Source of the DNA: DASQZK01 sp963763215
Lineage (GTDB): Bacteria > Bacteroidota > Bacteroidia > Bacteroidales > GCA-2748055
Length of the DNA stretch: 64,000 nt
Assembly: GCA_963763215.1 (NCBI GenBank)
Contig: CAVXNX010000021.1
Coordinates: 1-64,000, forward strand
Direction of reading: 5' to 3'
The notes under the pieces are model-generated. The model did not search any database, was not told the DNA's origin, and saw only the letters and a list, made by a program, of their open reading frames with translations. Made by a program: the position numbers and the translations under genes. Below, one piece after another: positions 8,360 through 17,895 of the stretch; the stretch's first letter is position 1, and every line of letters starts with the position of its first letter.

Positions 8360-10237
8360 TCATTTCAGGATGATCACCGGAATGTTGATTCTGCGCTGAA
8401 CGTGGGAAATGGTCGTTCCCTTGATGAGCTGATGCAAAAATCCTTTTCGGTGTGACGACATGACGAGCAGGTCGGCATGGAGGTCATTGACAACCTGCGG
8501 CAGGACGTTCCGGGCCAGTCCGAAATCGAGCACTGGCCTGGCGCTGTACCCGGCGTGTTCGAGCTGTCTGACGTAATGTTCAAGAAAGCCCTTGTCTTCT
8601 CCCGTTTCCCGGTCGGAGATCTCCGATCGCATCATCCTGGCCCCGGCCGATTCCACCACATGGATCAGAAAATACTCGGCCGACTTTCCTCCCTGCTTTA
8701 AGGCGTAGGTCAGTGCATTATTATCCGAATCCGAAAAGTCGATGGAAATGGCAATTTTCCGGAATTTCACCTCTTCATCCAGTCTGAGTAATGCAGGAGG
8801 CCGGTGAGTCGACTGGAAAAATCCGGGGATCTTCAGTTTCAGGTAGGGTTCGATGATGATATAGATCAATAGGAGAAAAGCGCCGGTCACGGCGGGGATG
8901 ATGATCCCGAAGATCAACCACGGGCTTTTTCCGCCGGTGATCAGCCCCCGCAGGGTGTCGAACACCAGGATAACGTTAAGCACCACGACAATCAGCACCG
9001 CGAACCAGGTAATGAGGATGGTGACGATCCGCAATTTGAAGACGCCCATGATCCTGTGGGACGAAACCCAGTGGGTGAGTGGAACTATGGCAAAGCCCAG
9101 CTGAAGGCTGAGGATGACCTGGCTAAGGATGAGCAGAGGGCCGGCCATGGAGGCTCCCGCCACGAGAATGGTGATGAATGCCGGGATAACGGCCAGCGAT
9201 CTGGTGATCAGCCGCCTGAGCCAGGGTTCGATCCTAAGATTCAGGTATCCTTCCATGATGATCTGCCCCGTAATGGTGCCGGTAAGCGTGGAGCTCTGAC
9301 CGGAGGCGATCAGGGCAATGGCAAAAAGCACCGGCGCCAGTACCGAACCCAGCAGGGGTTCAAGCATGCGGTGTGCCTGGGTGATATCCTGAACTTCATG
9401 ATGCCCGGTTTTGAAAAAGGTTGAAGCGGCCAGGATAAGGATGGCGGCATTAACGAAAAGGGCAAGGTTGAGAGCGATCGTCGTATCGAAAAGGTTGAAA
9501 CGGATGGCCTTCCCGATCCCTTCCCGGCTGTTCTGGAACTTGCGGGTCTGGACCAGGGAGGAATGCAGGTACAGGTTGTGAGGCATAACGGTGGCCCCGA
9601 TAATACCGATGGCGATGTAAAGCGCACCGGGTCCGGGCATGGTGGGTATGATTCCTTTCAGGATGCCCGTGATGGAAGGGCCCGAGAAAAAAAGTTCAAT
9701 CATGAAAGAGATCCCGATGATGCTGATCAGCCCGATGATGATGGCCTCCAGCATCCGCATGCCTTTTTTGATCAGGAACATGATGATCAGCGTATCAAAC
9801 ATGGAAAGACTGACCCCGATCAGCAGGTTAAGTCCGAAGAGCAGGTTAAGTCCGATGGCCATTCCGAGAACTTCAGCCAGGTCGGTGGCGGCGATGGCAA
9901 TCTCGGCGAAGATCCAGAAGATGAAGTTCAGTCCCGGCCGGTAATACGACCTACTGAACTGCGCCAGGTCCTTTCCGGTTACGAGACCGAGCCTGGCGCT
10001 GTGGCTTTGAACGAGGATTGCCGTGACATTTGACAGGATGATCACCCATATCAGCGCATAGCCGAACTTGCTGCCGGCGGCGATATCGGTGGCCCAGTTT
10101 CCCGGATCCATGTATCCCACACTGACGAGATAGGCGGGACCAAGAAAGGCTAGAAGGCGTTTCCAACGGTTTTTAACATGGAGGGTATCGATACTGGAGT
10201 GGTATTCTTCAAATGATTTTAAGTCTTTTCTGTCCAT
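8360..10237 (-). CDS. NRAMP-family Mn2+/Fe2+ transporter fused to a universal stress protein domain
   Basis: Proton-coupled divalent metal importer of the inner membrane. Residues 1 to about 450 form the NRAMP fold with the metal-site motifs DPGN (Asp44, Asn47) and A-x-x-M-P-H (Ala215, Met218, His220). The last ~135 residues (from about 490) are a UspA domain, beginning RKIAISIDFSDSD and ending in a nucleotide-site-like segment (MSSHRKGFLHQLIKGTT) in which the first Gly of the usual G-2x-G-9x-G(S/T) is Ser. A cytosolic ATP- or adenosine-sensing domain regulating manganese or iron uptake is a reasonable inference. The gene lies 48 bases downstream of a kinase gene on the same strand, so it may be co-transcribed with the signalling genes. 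Intact, no frameshift. Confidence 0.9.
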   Translation of the reverse strand: MDRKDLKSFEEYHSSIDTLHVKNRWKRLLAFLGPAYLVSVGYMDPGNWATDIAAGSKFGYALIWVIILSNVTAILVQSHSARLGLVTGKDLAQFSRSYYRPGLNFIFWIFAEIAIAATDLAEVLGMAIGLNLLFGLNLLIGVSLSMFDTLIIMFLIKKGMRMLEAIIIGLISIIGISFMIELFFSGPSITGILKGIIPTMPGPGALYIAIGIIGATVMPHNLYLHSSLVQTRKFQNSREGIGKAIRFNLFDTTIALNLALFVNAAILILAASTFFKTGHHEVQDITQAHRMLEPLLGSVLAPVLFAIALIASGQSSTLTGTITGQIIMEGYLNLRIEPWLRRLITRSLAVIPAFITILVAGASMAGPLLILSQVILSLQLGFAIVPLTHWVSSHRIMGVFKLRIVTILITWFAVLIVVVLNVILVFDTLRGLITGGKSPWLIFGIIIPAVTGAFLLLIYIIIEPYLKLKIPGFFQSTHRPPALLRLDEEVKFRKIAISIDFSDSDNNALTYALKQGGKSAEYFLIHVVESAGARMMRSEISDRETGEDKGFLEHYVRQLEHAGYSARPVLDFGLARNVLPQVVNDLHADLLVMSSHRKGFLHQLIKGTTISHVQRRINIPVIILK

Positions 10238-10285
10238 TGAAGCGTTTCAGGTTAAGCATAAAAACACGGTGAACCGGCGGAATGT

Positions 10286-11437
10286 TTAAATCATTTCCGA
10301 TTTTACCCCACCGGATGGGATGGAAAAAACGAAACGGCTCCCCTTCCCTTTTTTACTGTCGGCATGAAGGTCCCCATGGTTTTTCTCGACGAATTCCCGG
10401 CAAAGGATCAAGCCCAAACCCGTCCCCTTTTCATGTTCCGTTCCCTGCTTGCTGAGATGCGCATCCAGCCTGAAGAGTTTATCAAGCTCGGCGGATGTCA
10501 TGCCAATACCGGTATCTTCAACGCTCACCACGACAGCATCTCCTTCCCTCCGGCAGGTCAGCGTGACCTTTCCTGCACGTGAAGTGAACTTCACCGCGTT
10601 TCCCAGCAGGTTGCGAATCACCGTGCTGATCATATCGGGATCGGCCCTGGCAATGATCCCGTCGGGGCAGTCATAATCGACATGGATATCTTTCTCCCTG
10701 GCTCGGGTTGAAATGAGGTAGGAATTTTTCCGGACCACCGATTTCAGATCGAAGTCCAGGATGTTTACCTCGAGAATTCCCGCCTGCGAACGTGACCAGT
10801 CAAGGAGATTTTCCAGAAGGTTGTAAGTATTCACGGAAACTTCATAGATATGGTCGAGGAATTTCCGCATTTCCGTTTCATCAAAGGTTGCTGCGCTTTT
10901 CTTGTAATAGTCCGTCACGGTGATGAGGGTACTGAAAGGACTTTTCAGATCGTGTGCCAGCAGTGAGAAGAAGCGGTTTTTGGTGGCATTGACCCTGGCC
11001 AGTTGTTCCTTCTGCTGCTCAATGTAATCCCGCGATTGTTTGAGTTCGAGATGGGTCATCACGCGCGACAGCAGTTCGAAGCCGTTGAACGGTTTCGTGA
11101 CATAATCGACGGCTCCGGCTTCAAAACCGCGGATCACGTTTTCACTCCCGGTTTTTGCCGTGAGGAAGATTACCGGGATACCGGCCGTTTGATCCAGGCT
11201 TTTCAGCTTTCTGCACACCTCGTAGCCGTCCATCCCCGGCATGGACACGTCGAGCAGGATAAGGTCGGGAGGCTCATAAAGGCAGGCTTCAATGGCCTGC
11301 CGACCGTTATTGGCAAAGCTGACGTCCAGATTTTTCTCGGCCAGGATGCTTCCGAGAACCTGGAGGTTTTCAGGATTGTCGTCGACGATCAGGATTTCAC
11401 CACCGGTCTGATTCCGGGCACTGTTTTTTTTATTCAT
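10286..11437 (-). CDS. Response regulator–histidine kinase hybrid (receiver first)
   Basis: Soluble signalling protein of 383 residues: an N-terminal receiver domain (ILIVDDNPENLQVLGSIL, phosphoacceptor Asp63, Lys in YVTKPF), a short coiled segment, a HisKA domain (His162 in SLLAHDLKSPFSTLI) and a HATPase_c domain with N box (NLLGNAVKF), G1 (DTGIGM) and G2 (GTGLGL). There is no membrane segment. Its start overlaps the stop of the large hybrid kinase (ATGA), so the two are translationally coupled and probably form a relay in which the upstream kinase phosphorylates the receiver here. No output domain is present. Confidence 0.9.
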   Translation of the reverse strand: MNKKNSARNQTGGEILIVDDNPENLQVLGSILAEKNLDVSFANNGRQAIEACLYEPPDLILLDVSMPGMDGYEVCRKLKSLDQTAGIPVIFLTAKTGSENVIRGFEAGAVDYVTKPFNGFELLSRVMTHLELKQSRDYIEQQKEQLARVNATKNRFFSLLAHDLKSPFSTLITVTDYYKKSAATFDETEMRKFLDHIYEVSVNTYNLLENLLDWSRSQAGILEVNILDFDLKSVVRKNSYLISTRAREKDIHVDYDCPDGIIARADPDMISTVIRNLLGNAVKFTSRAGKVTLTCRREGDAVVVSVEDTGIGMTSAELDKLFRLDAHLSKQGTEHEKGTGLGLILCREFVEKNHGDLHADSKKGKGSRFVFSIPSGGVKSEMI

Positions 11438-13962
11438 GCTGTATCGGGTTTATCTCCAGTAATAGTCGTGTCGATCCGGGGATAAAGTTTGAGGAGGTTC
11501 TGGATCATTTCGGTATGGAAGGTTCCGGCCAGGGCCAGCAACTGGTCGCCGTACTTTTCCACGGCCGGGACATGGTATTCCAGCCCTGTTTCCTTCAGTC
11601 TCTGTGCGAATGTCTTGATCCTGTTCATGGAACGTTTCCTGCCGATCTGCCGGTAAACCGGCCGCAGTTCCTTCCTGAAAACCGCCTGCAGTGTTTCACT
11701 GAACCGCAGGCCGCCGTTTTCCATTGCGGCAACACTGCTTTCGATATCGGGGAACGTATCCTGTTTTTTTGTCAGCCGGAATTTGTCGTACGGGAGGTAA
11801 CCGGTCATTTTGTGGACCATGCTCACGCGTGTTACCGGTTTGATCAGGAAATCGTCGAAGGTTTCGCGGATTTTCTCCCGGCTTTCCTTCATGGCCGAGG
11901 CGGTGAGGGCGATCACGGGAATGCGGGCCATGTCCTTATGACGGCGCAGTTGCTCCAGGGCTTCAAAGCCGTCCATCACCGGCATATGGATGTCCATGAA
12001 TATCAATTGGGGATGGGTCCGGAGGGCCATTTCGACGGCTATTTTCCCGTTTTCAGCTTCCAGGAGATGCACGTGAAGTCCGGCGAGAAAATCGCGCACG
12101 ACTTTCCGGTTGGATTCGTTATCTTCCACCAGAAGCACCTTAGGATCCCTGAACCGGATGCTGCGGATATCGGTCCCGGTGGCTGGCTGTGCAGCCTGCG
12201 GCTCACCGGTCTTAACGTCGGGCAGCATGATGATAAAGTTGGAGCCTTCATTGACGGTGCTTTCCAGTGAGATCGTGCCGCCCATCATCTCAAGGAGGCG
12301 TCGGGTGATGGCCAGCCCGAGTCCGGTTCCGCCATAAAGCCGGGTATCCTGTTCCGACTGTTGCTGGAAAGGCTGGAAGATCAGCTCCTGCTGTTCTCTT
12401 GGGATCCCCAGTCCGGTGTCTTTCACCTGGATAAGAAGGTCGGTCCTTCCGGTCGTGCTCTTTTTCTTTATGGTTTGGACAGAAAGTTCGATGTACCCGG
12501 AGTTTGTGAATTTCAAGGCATTTCCGATGAGGTTAAAAAGAACCTGCCGCATGCGGGTCTCATCCAGTTCGAGGCCCCGGGGCAGATCTTCGCCCATTTT
12601 TACCCGGAACTCGAGTCCCTTCTGCCGGGCGCTCTCTTCGAACATCGTTTTAATCTCGGCCAGGAGGTGGCGTGGATCGATCATTTCCCGGCTGATCTGC
12701 ATTTTCCCCGCCTCGATCTTCGAGAGGTCAAGGATATCATCGATGATCCGGATCAGGCTCTTACCGTTTACCTCAATACCATGGAGATAACCGCCCAGCT
12801 TCGGGTCATCGGGAATGGTATCCTTCAGGATTTCCGTATAGCCCAGGATAGCATTCATGGGTGTCCGGATCTCGTGGCTCATATTCGCCAGGAATTCGCT
12901 CTTGGCCCTGCTGGATTCTTCCGCTTTATCCTTGGCCAGCTGCAGGGACTGCTCCATCTTTTTACGTTCGTCGATGGGGATGAGCAGCTGGAGGAACATC
13001 GGAGCCCCGGCCTGTTTTTCTCCGAGAGGGGTAAAGATCATCTGGTACCAGTTTTTGTTTCCCCGTTCATCGACCAGGAGGCGCTCTTCCAGGACACGTT
13101 CGCCGGGCCCCAGCTGGTCGGGCAGTAAGATCCTCCTTTTCTTTTCTTCCCCGGGGAAGGCCAGGTCGAATGTTTTTCCCTGCATATCGCCGAAGATGGT
13201 TTTCATCACCGTGTTACTCCAGAGGATGCGAAGCTGACTGGTAACGATGGATAGGCCGGCTCCCATATTTCCGGTCACCACCTCGAGCCGTTCCATCTGC
13301 TCCCTGACCGACTTCTCCGCCATCCGCCGTGTCCGGATCTGTCTTGTCAGAAGAGTATAACTAAGGAAGAGGATGATGAAGGCGATCATATTTCCACCCA
13401 CGATATACGACCTGGCAATCTGGATGCTTTCTTCGCCACTGAGGGTCAGAGATTGCAGCCTGGCATTTTCGATCTCATCGATTTCATTGGCCACCGTCCG
13501 GATCCGGTCCAGGTTTCGCCTGGCGTATTCATCCATGTACCTGTTGATGGAATCGCCGGGAATGCCGTTGAGCTTCATGACGGCACTTGTTTCCAGCGTG
13601 GCGAACTTGGCGTCGATGCTGTTTCCCAGGTTAAGGGTTTTGGCGTAGAGCAGACTGTCATGCCGGACAAGGTCAGTGAGTTGCCCGAGGCGGAGCCTGA
13701 CCTGTGCGGGCCCGTTGCGAAAATCCCTGAGGTCCTTGAGATTGCCTGTCAGCAGAAAGTCGCGATGACTGATGATGGCATTTTTGAGTTTTTCGCTCAC
13801 CCCGTTCAAGGTGATGATGACCTGATGGGTCCTCCGGATCTGGCTGTCCATCCGGTTGACCTTGCGGCTGCTCATGTAATTAATGACCCCGATGGAGATA
13901 AAGATCAGTGCGGCCAGGAAGAAGCCGAATTTATACAAACGGTCGTCAACAGATCTGAACAT
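11434..13962 (-). CDS. Membrane hybrid histidine kinase with CHASE3-like sensor
   Basis: 842-residue sensor kinase of the inner membrane. Order: helix at about 13-30, extracytoplasmic CHASE3-like helical domain to about 185, second helix at about 190-206, PAS-like region at about 220-335, HisKA with His363 in NMSHEIRTPMNAILGY, HATPase_c (NLIGNALKF, DTGLGI, GGTGLGL) and a receiver with Asp657 (LIFMDIHMPVMDGF). The C-terminal tail (FAQRLKETGLEYHVPAVEKYGDQ in the DNA, quoted here only as a landmark at about 785-810) has the helical look of an Hpt-type bundle but lacks the phosphotransfer His. It overlaps the next kinase gene by four bases and lies 78 bases after an OmpR-type regulator. The ligand is unknown. 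Confidence 0.9.
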   Translation of the reverse strand: MFRSVDDRLYKFGFFLAALIFISIGVINYMSSRKVNRMDSQIRRTHQVIITLNGVSEKLKNAIISHRDFLLTGNLKDLRDFRNGPAQVRLRLGQLTDLVRHDSLLYAKTLNLGNSIDAKFATLETSAVMKLNGIPGDSINRYMDEYARRNLDRIRTVANEIDEIENARLQSLTLSGEESIQIARSYIVGGNMIAFIILFLSYTLLTRQIRTRRMAEKSVREQMERLEVVTGNMGAGLSIVTSQLRILWSNTVMKTIFGDMQGKTFDLAFPGEEKKRRILLPDQLGPGERVLEERLLVDERGNKNWYQMIFTPLGEKQAGAPMFLQLLIPIDERKKMEQSLQLAKDKAEESSRAKSEFLANMSHEIRTPMNAILGYTEILKDTIPDDPKLGGYLHGIEVNGKSLIRIIDDILDLSKIEAGKMQISREMIDPRHLLAEIKTMFEESARQKGLEFRVKMGEDLPRGLELDETRMRQVLFNLIGNALKFTNSGYIELSVQTIKKKSTTGRTDLLIQVKDTGLGIPREQQELIFQPFQQQSEQDTRLYGGTGLGLAITRRLLEMMGGTISLESTVNEGSNFIIMLPDVKTGEPQAAQPATGTDIRSIRFRDPKVLLVEDNESNRKVVRDFLAGLHVHLLEAENGKIAVEMALRTHPQLIFMDIHMPVMDGFEALEQLRRHKDMARIPVIALTASAMKESREKIRETFDDFLIKPVTRVSMVHKMTGYLPYDKFRLTKKQDTFPDIESSVAAMENGGLRFSETLQAVFRKELRPVYRQIGRKRSMNRIKTFAQRLKETGLEYHVPAVEKYGDQLLALAGTFHTEMIQNLLKLYPRIDTTITGDKPDTA

Positions 13963-14040
13963 CAGAATATCTTTTAATTCGTACCCGGAACAGTTTAGCT
14001 GCCAGTCCTGGTCTTGATCCGGCTTCGGCAGCGGTGCGCC

Positions 14041-14733
14041 TCAATGTTTTGTCGACCTTTCGAAAAACTGGTATCCCACGCCGTAAACGGTATGGATGTA
14101 ATCCTTCGCCCCCGATTTTTTCAGCTTTTTCCTCAGGTTCTTAATATGGTTATAGAGAAAATCGAATGAGTCGGCCTGGTCGATATCATCACCCCAGATG
14201 TGTTCAGCGATAACTTCCTTTTTCAGGACATGGCCGGGATGACTGACCAGGTAGACCATCAGCTCATATTCCTTATGGGTGAGTTCCACCCGTTTTTCGT
14301 TGATCCGGACCTCCATGGTTGCCGGTATGATCATGATTTCACGGTACTTCAGTTCAGGTTCGCCCTGGAACCGTTTTCTCCGGATGATTGAATTCACCCT
14401 GGCGAGAAGCTCGTCGAGGTGAAAGGGTTTGGTCAGGTAATCATCGGCACCGATGTTGAGCCCAGTAATTTTTTGATCGACCGTATTCAATGCCGAAATG
14501 ATGAGTATTCCTGCATCCTGATGAAGCGCCTTCAGCTCCCTGACGATGTTCAGTCCGTTTCCGTCGGGAAGTTCGATATCGAGCAGGACACAGTCGTATT
14601 CATAGAGGTTCACTTTCATTTTCGCCTCATCATAGTCGAAAGCGGCTTCACATACAAAGCCTTTCCGTTCCAGGAACGCCGCGATACTGTTGTTCAAAGA
14701 CAGTTCATCTTCAATGACGAGGATCTTCATCAC
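14041..14733 (-). CDS. OmpR/PhoB-family response regulator
   Basis: 230-residue DNA-binding regulator. Residues 1 to about 120 form a receiver with acidic pocket (EDE), phosphoacceptor Asp52 (VLLDIELPDGNG) and Lys in LTKPFHLDEL. Residues from about 130 form a winged helix with LTHKEYELMVYLVSHPG and the C-terminal hairpin (DYIHTVYGVGYQF) of the OmpR type. It is followed on the same strand by two hybrid kinases, so this looks like one signalling unit. Its targets are unknown; the metal transporter downstream of the kinases is a candidate by position only. Confidence 0.9.
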   Translation of the reverse strand: MMKILVIEDELSLNNSIAAFLERKGFVCEAAFDYDEAKMKVNLYEYDCVLLDIELPDGNGLNIVRELKALHQDAGILIISALNTVDQKITGLNIGADDYLTKPFHLDELLARVNSIIRRKRFQGEPELKYREIMIIPATMEVRINEKRVELTHKEYELMVYLVSHPGHVLKKEVIAEHIWGDDIDQADSFDFLYNHIKNLRKKLKKSGAKDYIHTVYGVGYQFFERSTKH

Positions 14734-14849
14734 TTTTGCATTAGAAATTTCTCCCGGAAGGGAAAGCTAAAATTAGCACTTTTCAGCCGCATTGGCAAAA
14801 ATGAGCGCCGGGGAAATGAAGGATATCCACAGAAATCGGCTCACCGGTT

Positions 14850-16223
14850 TCATTCCTTTTTTTTCATGGTGGCCCGTTCGGTCCTCCGGCCTTTCAGTCC
14901 GAATGCAGGGATAAGCAGGAGGAGGGTGACAAAGGCCAGGACGAGGAAGGCAAAGTCAAATCCCCGGATCCCCCCGCCTTTGCTGGCAATTAACGCTCCC
15001 ACCAGGGCGGCGGCGAAGAGCTGGCCTGTACTGGTAAAAATGGTAAGCAGGCTCTGTCCGGCAGCCCTCTCCCCCTGCCCCGTCTCGTTGTTCATGATGT
15101 ATCTCAGCGGAGCGCCCAACAGGAAAGCCAGGCCGATGCCGATCAGTGCACCGGAGCCATAAAAGACGACATGGGTGACGTTCAGCAGCGACAGCGTGAA
15201 AAGGCCGGTGATGAACGTGACGATGCCAATGATGATCACGAGCCGTGACCCCGCCTTATCAATGATCCGGCCTGCAATGGGCGCGGCGATGAACAGGGAG
15301 AAAACCAGCGGGATCATCATAAAGCTGGCTGTCGATTCCGAGACGCTGAAGGCTGTTTTTGCGAGGGAAGGGAAATAGATGGTTGCCAGTTCCCCCAGGC
15401 CCGATCCGAAGGCGATGAAATAGGTGAAAAGCAATTGCCGGGAGCGGAGAAGATCGAGGTGGATCGTGGGATGGTCCGACGTTTTCTGGATCCGGTAAAA
15501 GACGGGAAGGATCAGGACGGCGAGCAGGATGAAGGGCCAGACATTAAATGAGGTGAGACTTTTCATCAAGGCACCGGCATTGATGCGGTTGATCCCGTAA
15601 GAGAAGGCCGCCAGCGAAATGATGAGCAGCAGCATCCCTGCCCAGTCGAATTTTACGCGGCCCGGTTTCCTTCCGGCGGGAAGGATCCGGAGCGAAAAGA
15701 AGACGAGGACGGCCGCGAACGGGATGTTCACGCCGAAGATCCACCTCCAGCTCAGCAGGAGCAGTGCGCCGCCGATTGCCGGACCAACGATGAAGGCCAG
15801 GCCGAACACCGCCCCGATCAGCCCGAGGGCCGATCCCTGTTTTTTCCGGGGAATGGTGTCGCCGATCACGGCAGCGGCCACGGGAAAGATACCCCCGGCG
15901 CCGAAACCCTGGATGGCCCGTCCGGCCAGTATCACGGTGAACGAAGGAGAAAGCATCACTACCACCGATCCCAGGGCGAAGATCACCAGGTCGATGGTAT
16001 AGATGATGCGTCGACCATAAATGTCGGACAGCTTGCCCATCAGCGGAGCCGAAACCAGGCTCAGGAGAACGTAGATGTTGAAGATCCATGGGATGTCGCG
16101 GTCGGAAACGCCCAGGTGACTCTGTATGGAAGGAATGGCCGGACCGATAACGGCAATATCGAGGGCACCCATCAGCACCCCCGCAAAAAGAAGGATAAGA
16201 ATTCTTGTGGTGGATTTTACCAT
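14850..16223 (-). CDS. MFS drug/efflux transporter (DHA2-like)
   Basis: 457-residue inner-membrane proton antiporter of the major facilitator superfamily. It has about 12-14 hydrophobic helices. Motif D1 appears near the start (GALDIAVIGPAIPSIQSHLG), motif A follows helix 2 (GKLSDIYGRRII), and the helix-5 motif C region reads GLAFIVGPAIGG. These match the QacA/EmrB (DHA2) branch. It starts eight bases after the stop of the tandem universal stress protein, so the two share a transcript. The substrate cannot be predicted. Frame intact. Confidence 0.85.
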   Translation of the reverse strand: MVKSTTRILILLFAGVLMGALDIAVIGPAIPSIQSHLGVSDRDIPWIFNIYVLLSLVSAPLMGKLSDIYGRRIIYTIDLVIFALGSVVVMLSPSFTVILAGRAIQGFGAGGIFPVAAAVIGDTIPRKKQGSALGLIGAVFGLAFIVGPAIGGALLLLSWRWIFGVNIPFAAVLVFFSLRILPAGRKPGRVKFDWAGMLLLIISLAAFSYGINRINAGALMKSLTSFNVWPFILLAVLILPVFYRIQKTSDHPTIHLDLLRSRQLLFTYFIAFGSGLGELATIYFPSLAKTAFSVSESTASFMMIPLVFSLFIAAPIAGRIIDKAGSRLVIIIGIVTFITGLFTLSLLNVTHVVFYGSGALIGIGLAFLLGAPLRYIMNNETGQGERAAGQSLLTIFTSTGQLFAAALVGALIASKGGGIRGFDFAFLVLAFVTLLLLIPAFGLKGRRTERATMKKKE

Positions 16224-16230
16224 AACCGGT

Positions 16231-17100
16231 CTACTGCTCGTAATAGATTCCCTCCGTCTTGAAACTTTCTGTTACGATGCCGATATGCCTGTTGGAGATC
16301 ACCAGCACGGGGAATTCCGATTTGTTGATCATCTGGTGGGCATAGTTGCCGAGAAGCAGGTTGCTGATACTCTTCTCCTGGTCCGACATGATCGAGATCA
16401 GGTCGGCGTTGACCGAACGGGCGTATTCCAGGGTAATGTCGGTGAGATTGCTTCCGTAAAGGGAATTCCTGACACACTTCACCTTTAAATTCCTGAGGTA
16501 ATGTTCAACCTGTGTGGCGTAGAGCTCAATCTTCTGGTTGATGTCCTCAACTTCGGCCGACGTCACAGTGACCACATGCACCTCTGAACCGAACAGGGCA
16601 GCCAGCCTTGCTGTAAACGGGGCCTTTTCCCGGGTCTCACTGGTCACGTCGATCGGGAGAACGATTTTCCGGAAACGCTCCGGTACTTTTTCACCCCGGA
16701 CGGTAAAAACCGGCCTCGAGGTCGACGATACGATCTTGTAAGCATTGCTCCCGATGAAGAGCTCCTCGAAACCCGAGCCGCCATGGGTCGACATCACGAT
16801 GACCGAATCATCGTATGACTCAGCCTGTCCGACAACTTCCTTATGGATCTTCCCCTGCTTAACAATCGACGATATGTTGATATCCGGGAACGTGCTGTTA
16901 TACGTTTTCACGATTTCCTTCAGCCGGTGCCCGGCATCCCTGGATTGGTTCTCCGCTTCACTTTTGAATTCGATGCGGGTTTCCTGCAGGACGTGGACAA
17001 GCTGGACCTCGGCGTCATACTTCTTTGCGATGACAAGGGCGAGATCCAGCCCTTTCATTGAAAGTTCAGAAAAATCGACAGGGACAATTACATTTTTCAT
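16231..17100 (-). CDS. Tandem universal stress protein (two UspA domains)
   Basis: 289-residue cytoplasmic protein made of two UspA domains. Domain 1 (about 1-145) starts KNVIVPVDFSELSMKGLDLAL and keeps the ATP-binding signature G-2x-G-9x-G-S in STHGGSGFEELFIGSNAYKIV. Domain 2 (about 150-289) starts KIVLPIDVTSETREKAPF, but its binding segment (SIMSDQEKSISNLLLGNYAHQ) is degenerate, so only one site probably binds nucleotide. Such tandem proteins act in survival of starvation, hypoxia or membrane stress. It lies directly upstream of the MFS transporter and on the same strand as the HEAT-repeat gene. Confidence 0.9.
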   Translation of the reverse strand: MKNVIVPVDFSELSMKGLDLALVIAKKYDAEVQLVHVLQETRIEFKSEAENQSRDAGHRLKEIVKTYNSTFPDINISSIVKQGKIHKEVVGQAESYDDSVIVMSTHGGSGFEELFIGSNAYKIVSSTSRPVFTVRGEKVPERFRKIVLPIDVTSETREKAPFTARLAALFGSEVHVVTVTSAEVEDINQKIELYATQVEHYLRNLKVKCVRNSLYGSNLTDITLEYARSVNADLISIMSDQEKSISNLLLGNYAHQMINKSEFPVLVISNRHIGIVTESFKTEGIYYEQ

Positions 17101-17305
17101 ATTCGTGAAATTTAGGTAAGTCAGCCTATTTTTGCCGCCCGGTCCGGGGTTACCGGGGGCCGGTCAGCAATGGGAGGTTGAGCCGTTCCCCGGTTCGTTA
17201 AACACGGAAACCGGCAGGAAAGTTTCAAGATCCTGCCGTCGGCCGGGTATTTCAGAGGTAAAAGGTACGAAAAATTCCCGGAAAAGTTCTGAAAAGCAGG
17301 CGGGA

Positions 17306-17887
17306 TCAGCCTGATCGTAAGCGGTCCTGTTCTCCGTCTTCTTCGCGCAAATTGATGAGTGCATCGAGATTTTGCAAAACCTTCGAGGCTTCGAGTTCGG
17401 ACATCTCATCCAGTTCGCCGTAATTCTGCAATGCTCTAAGGAGCGGGGCCAGCCGTTCACGTTCCCTGCCATGGCTGAGCGATTTGAGGATATGGTGCGC
17501 TCCTACTTTCATAAAGAAGGAATCCCCTTTGTGAATCAGCTTTTCGAGCAATGGGCGGATGGATTTCTTACCGACCCGGATGAGCCCTTCGGCAGCGATC
17601 CACCGGATGTCATCGTCTGAATCTTCCATCATGTTGAGAAACAGAGGGATGGAAGATTCGTCGGCGATTTCTTCGATCACCTTTGCCGTCTCCCATCGAA
17701 GGAGCCGGTTAGCCGAGTTTAAGAGAAGTTCATAATAGGAAAGGTATGCCGGGCCAAGTTGGACCAGGTGCTTCCTGGATCTCATCCGGGTCATGCCTTC
17801 ATCCGAGATCAGTTTCCCGACCAGGGGCCGGATTTCCTCGGGAAAGAGGCTGAAATCGATATCGGCTTGATTTTCTTTTTCTTTCAT
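17306..17887 (-). CDS. HEAT-repeat protein
   Basis: About 193 residues, all alpha. Repeats of the HEAT/PBS-lyase type are visible: ANRLLRWETAKVIEEIADES, then SIPLFLNMMEDSDDDIRWIAAEGLIRVG, then IRPLLEKLIHKGDSFFMKVGAHHILKSL. No enzymatic motif, signal peptide or membrane segment is present, so a protein-binding scaffold is likely. The start is placed at 17887 (MKEKENQ); a longer frame extends into the flanking repeat element and is less likely. It belongs loosely to the stress-protein group. The partner is unknown. Confidence 0.75.
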   Translation of the reverse strand: MKEKENQADIDFSLFPEEIRPLVGKLISDEGMTRMRSRKHLVQLGPAYLSYYELLLNSANRLLRWETAKVIEEIADESSIPLFLNMMEDSDDDIRWIAAEGLIRVGKKSIRPLLEKLIHKGDSFFMKVGAHHILKSLSHGRERERLAPLLRALQNYGELDEMSELEASKVLQNLDALINLREEDGEQDRLRSG

Positions 17888-17895
17888 CACATTCG

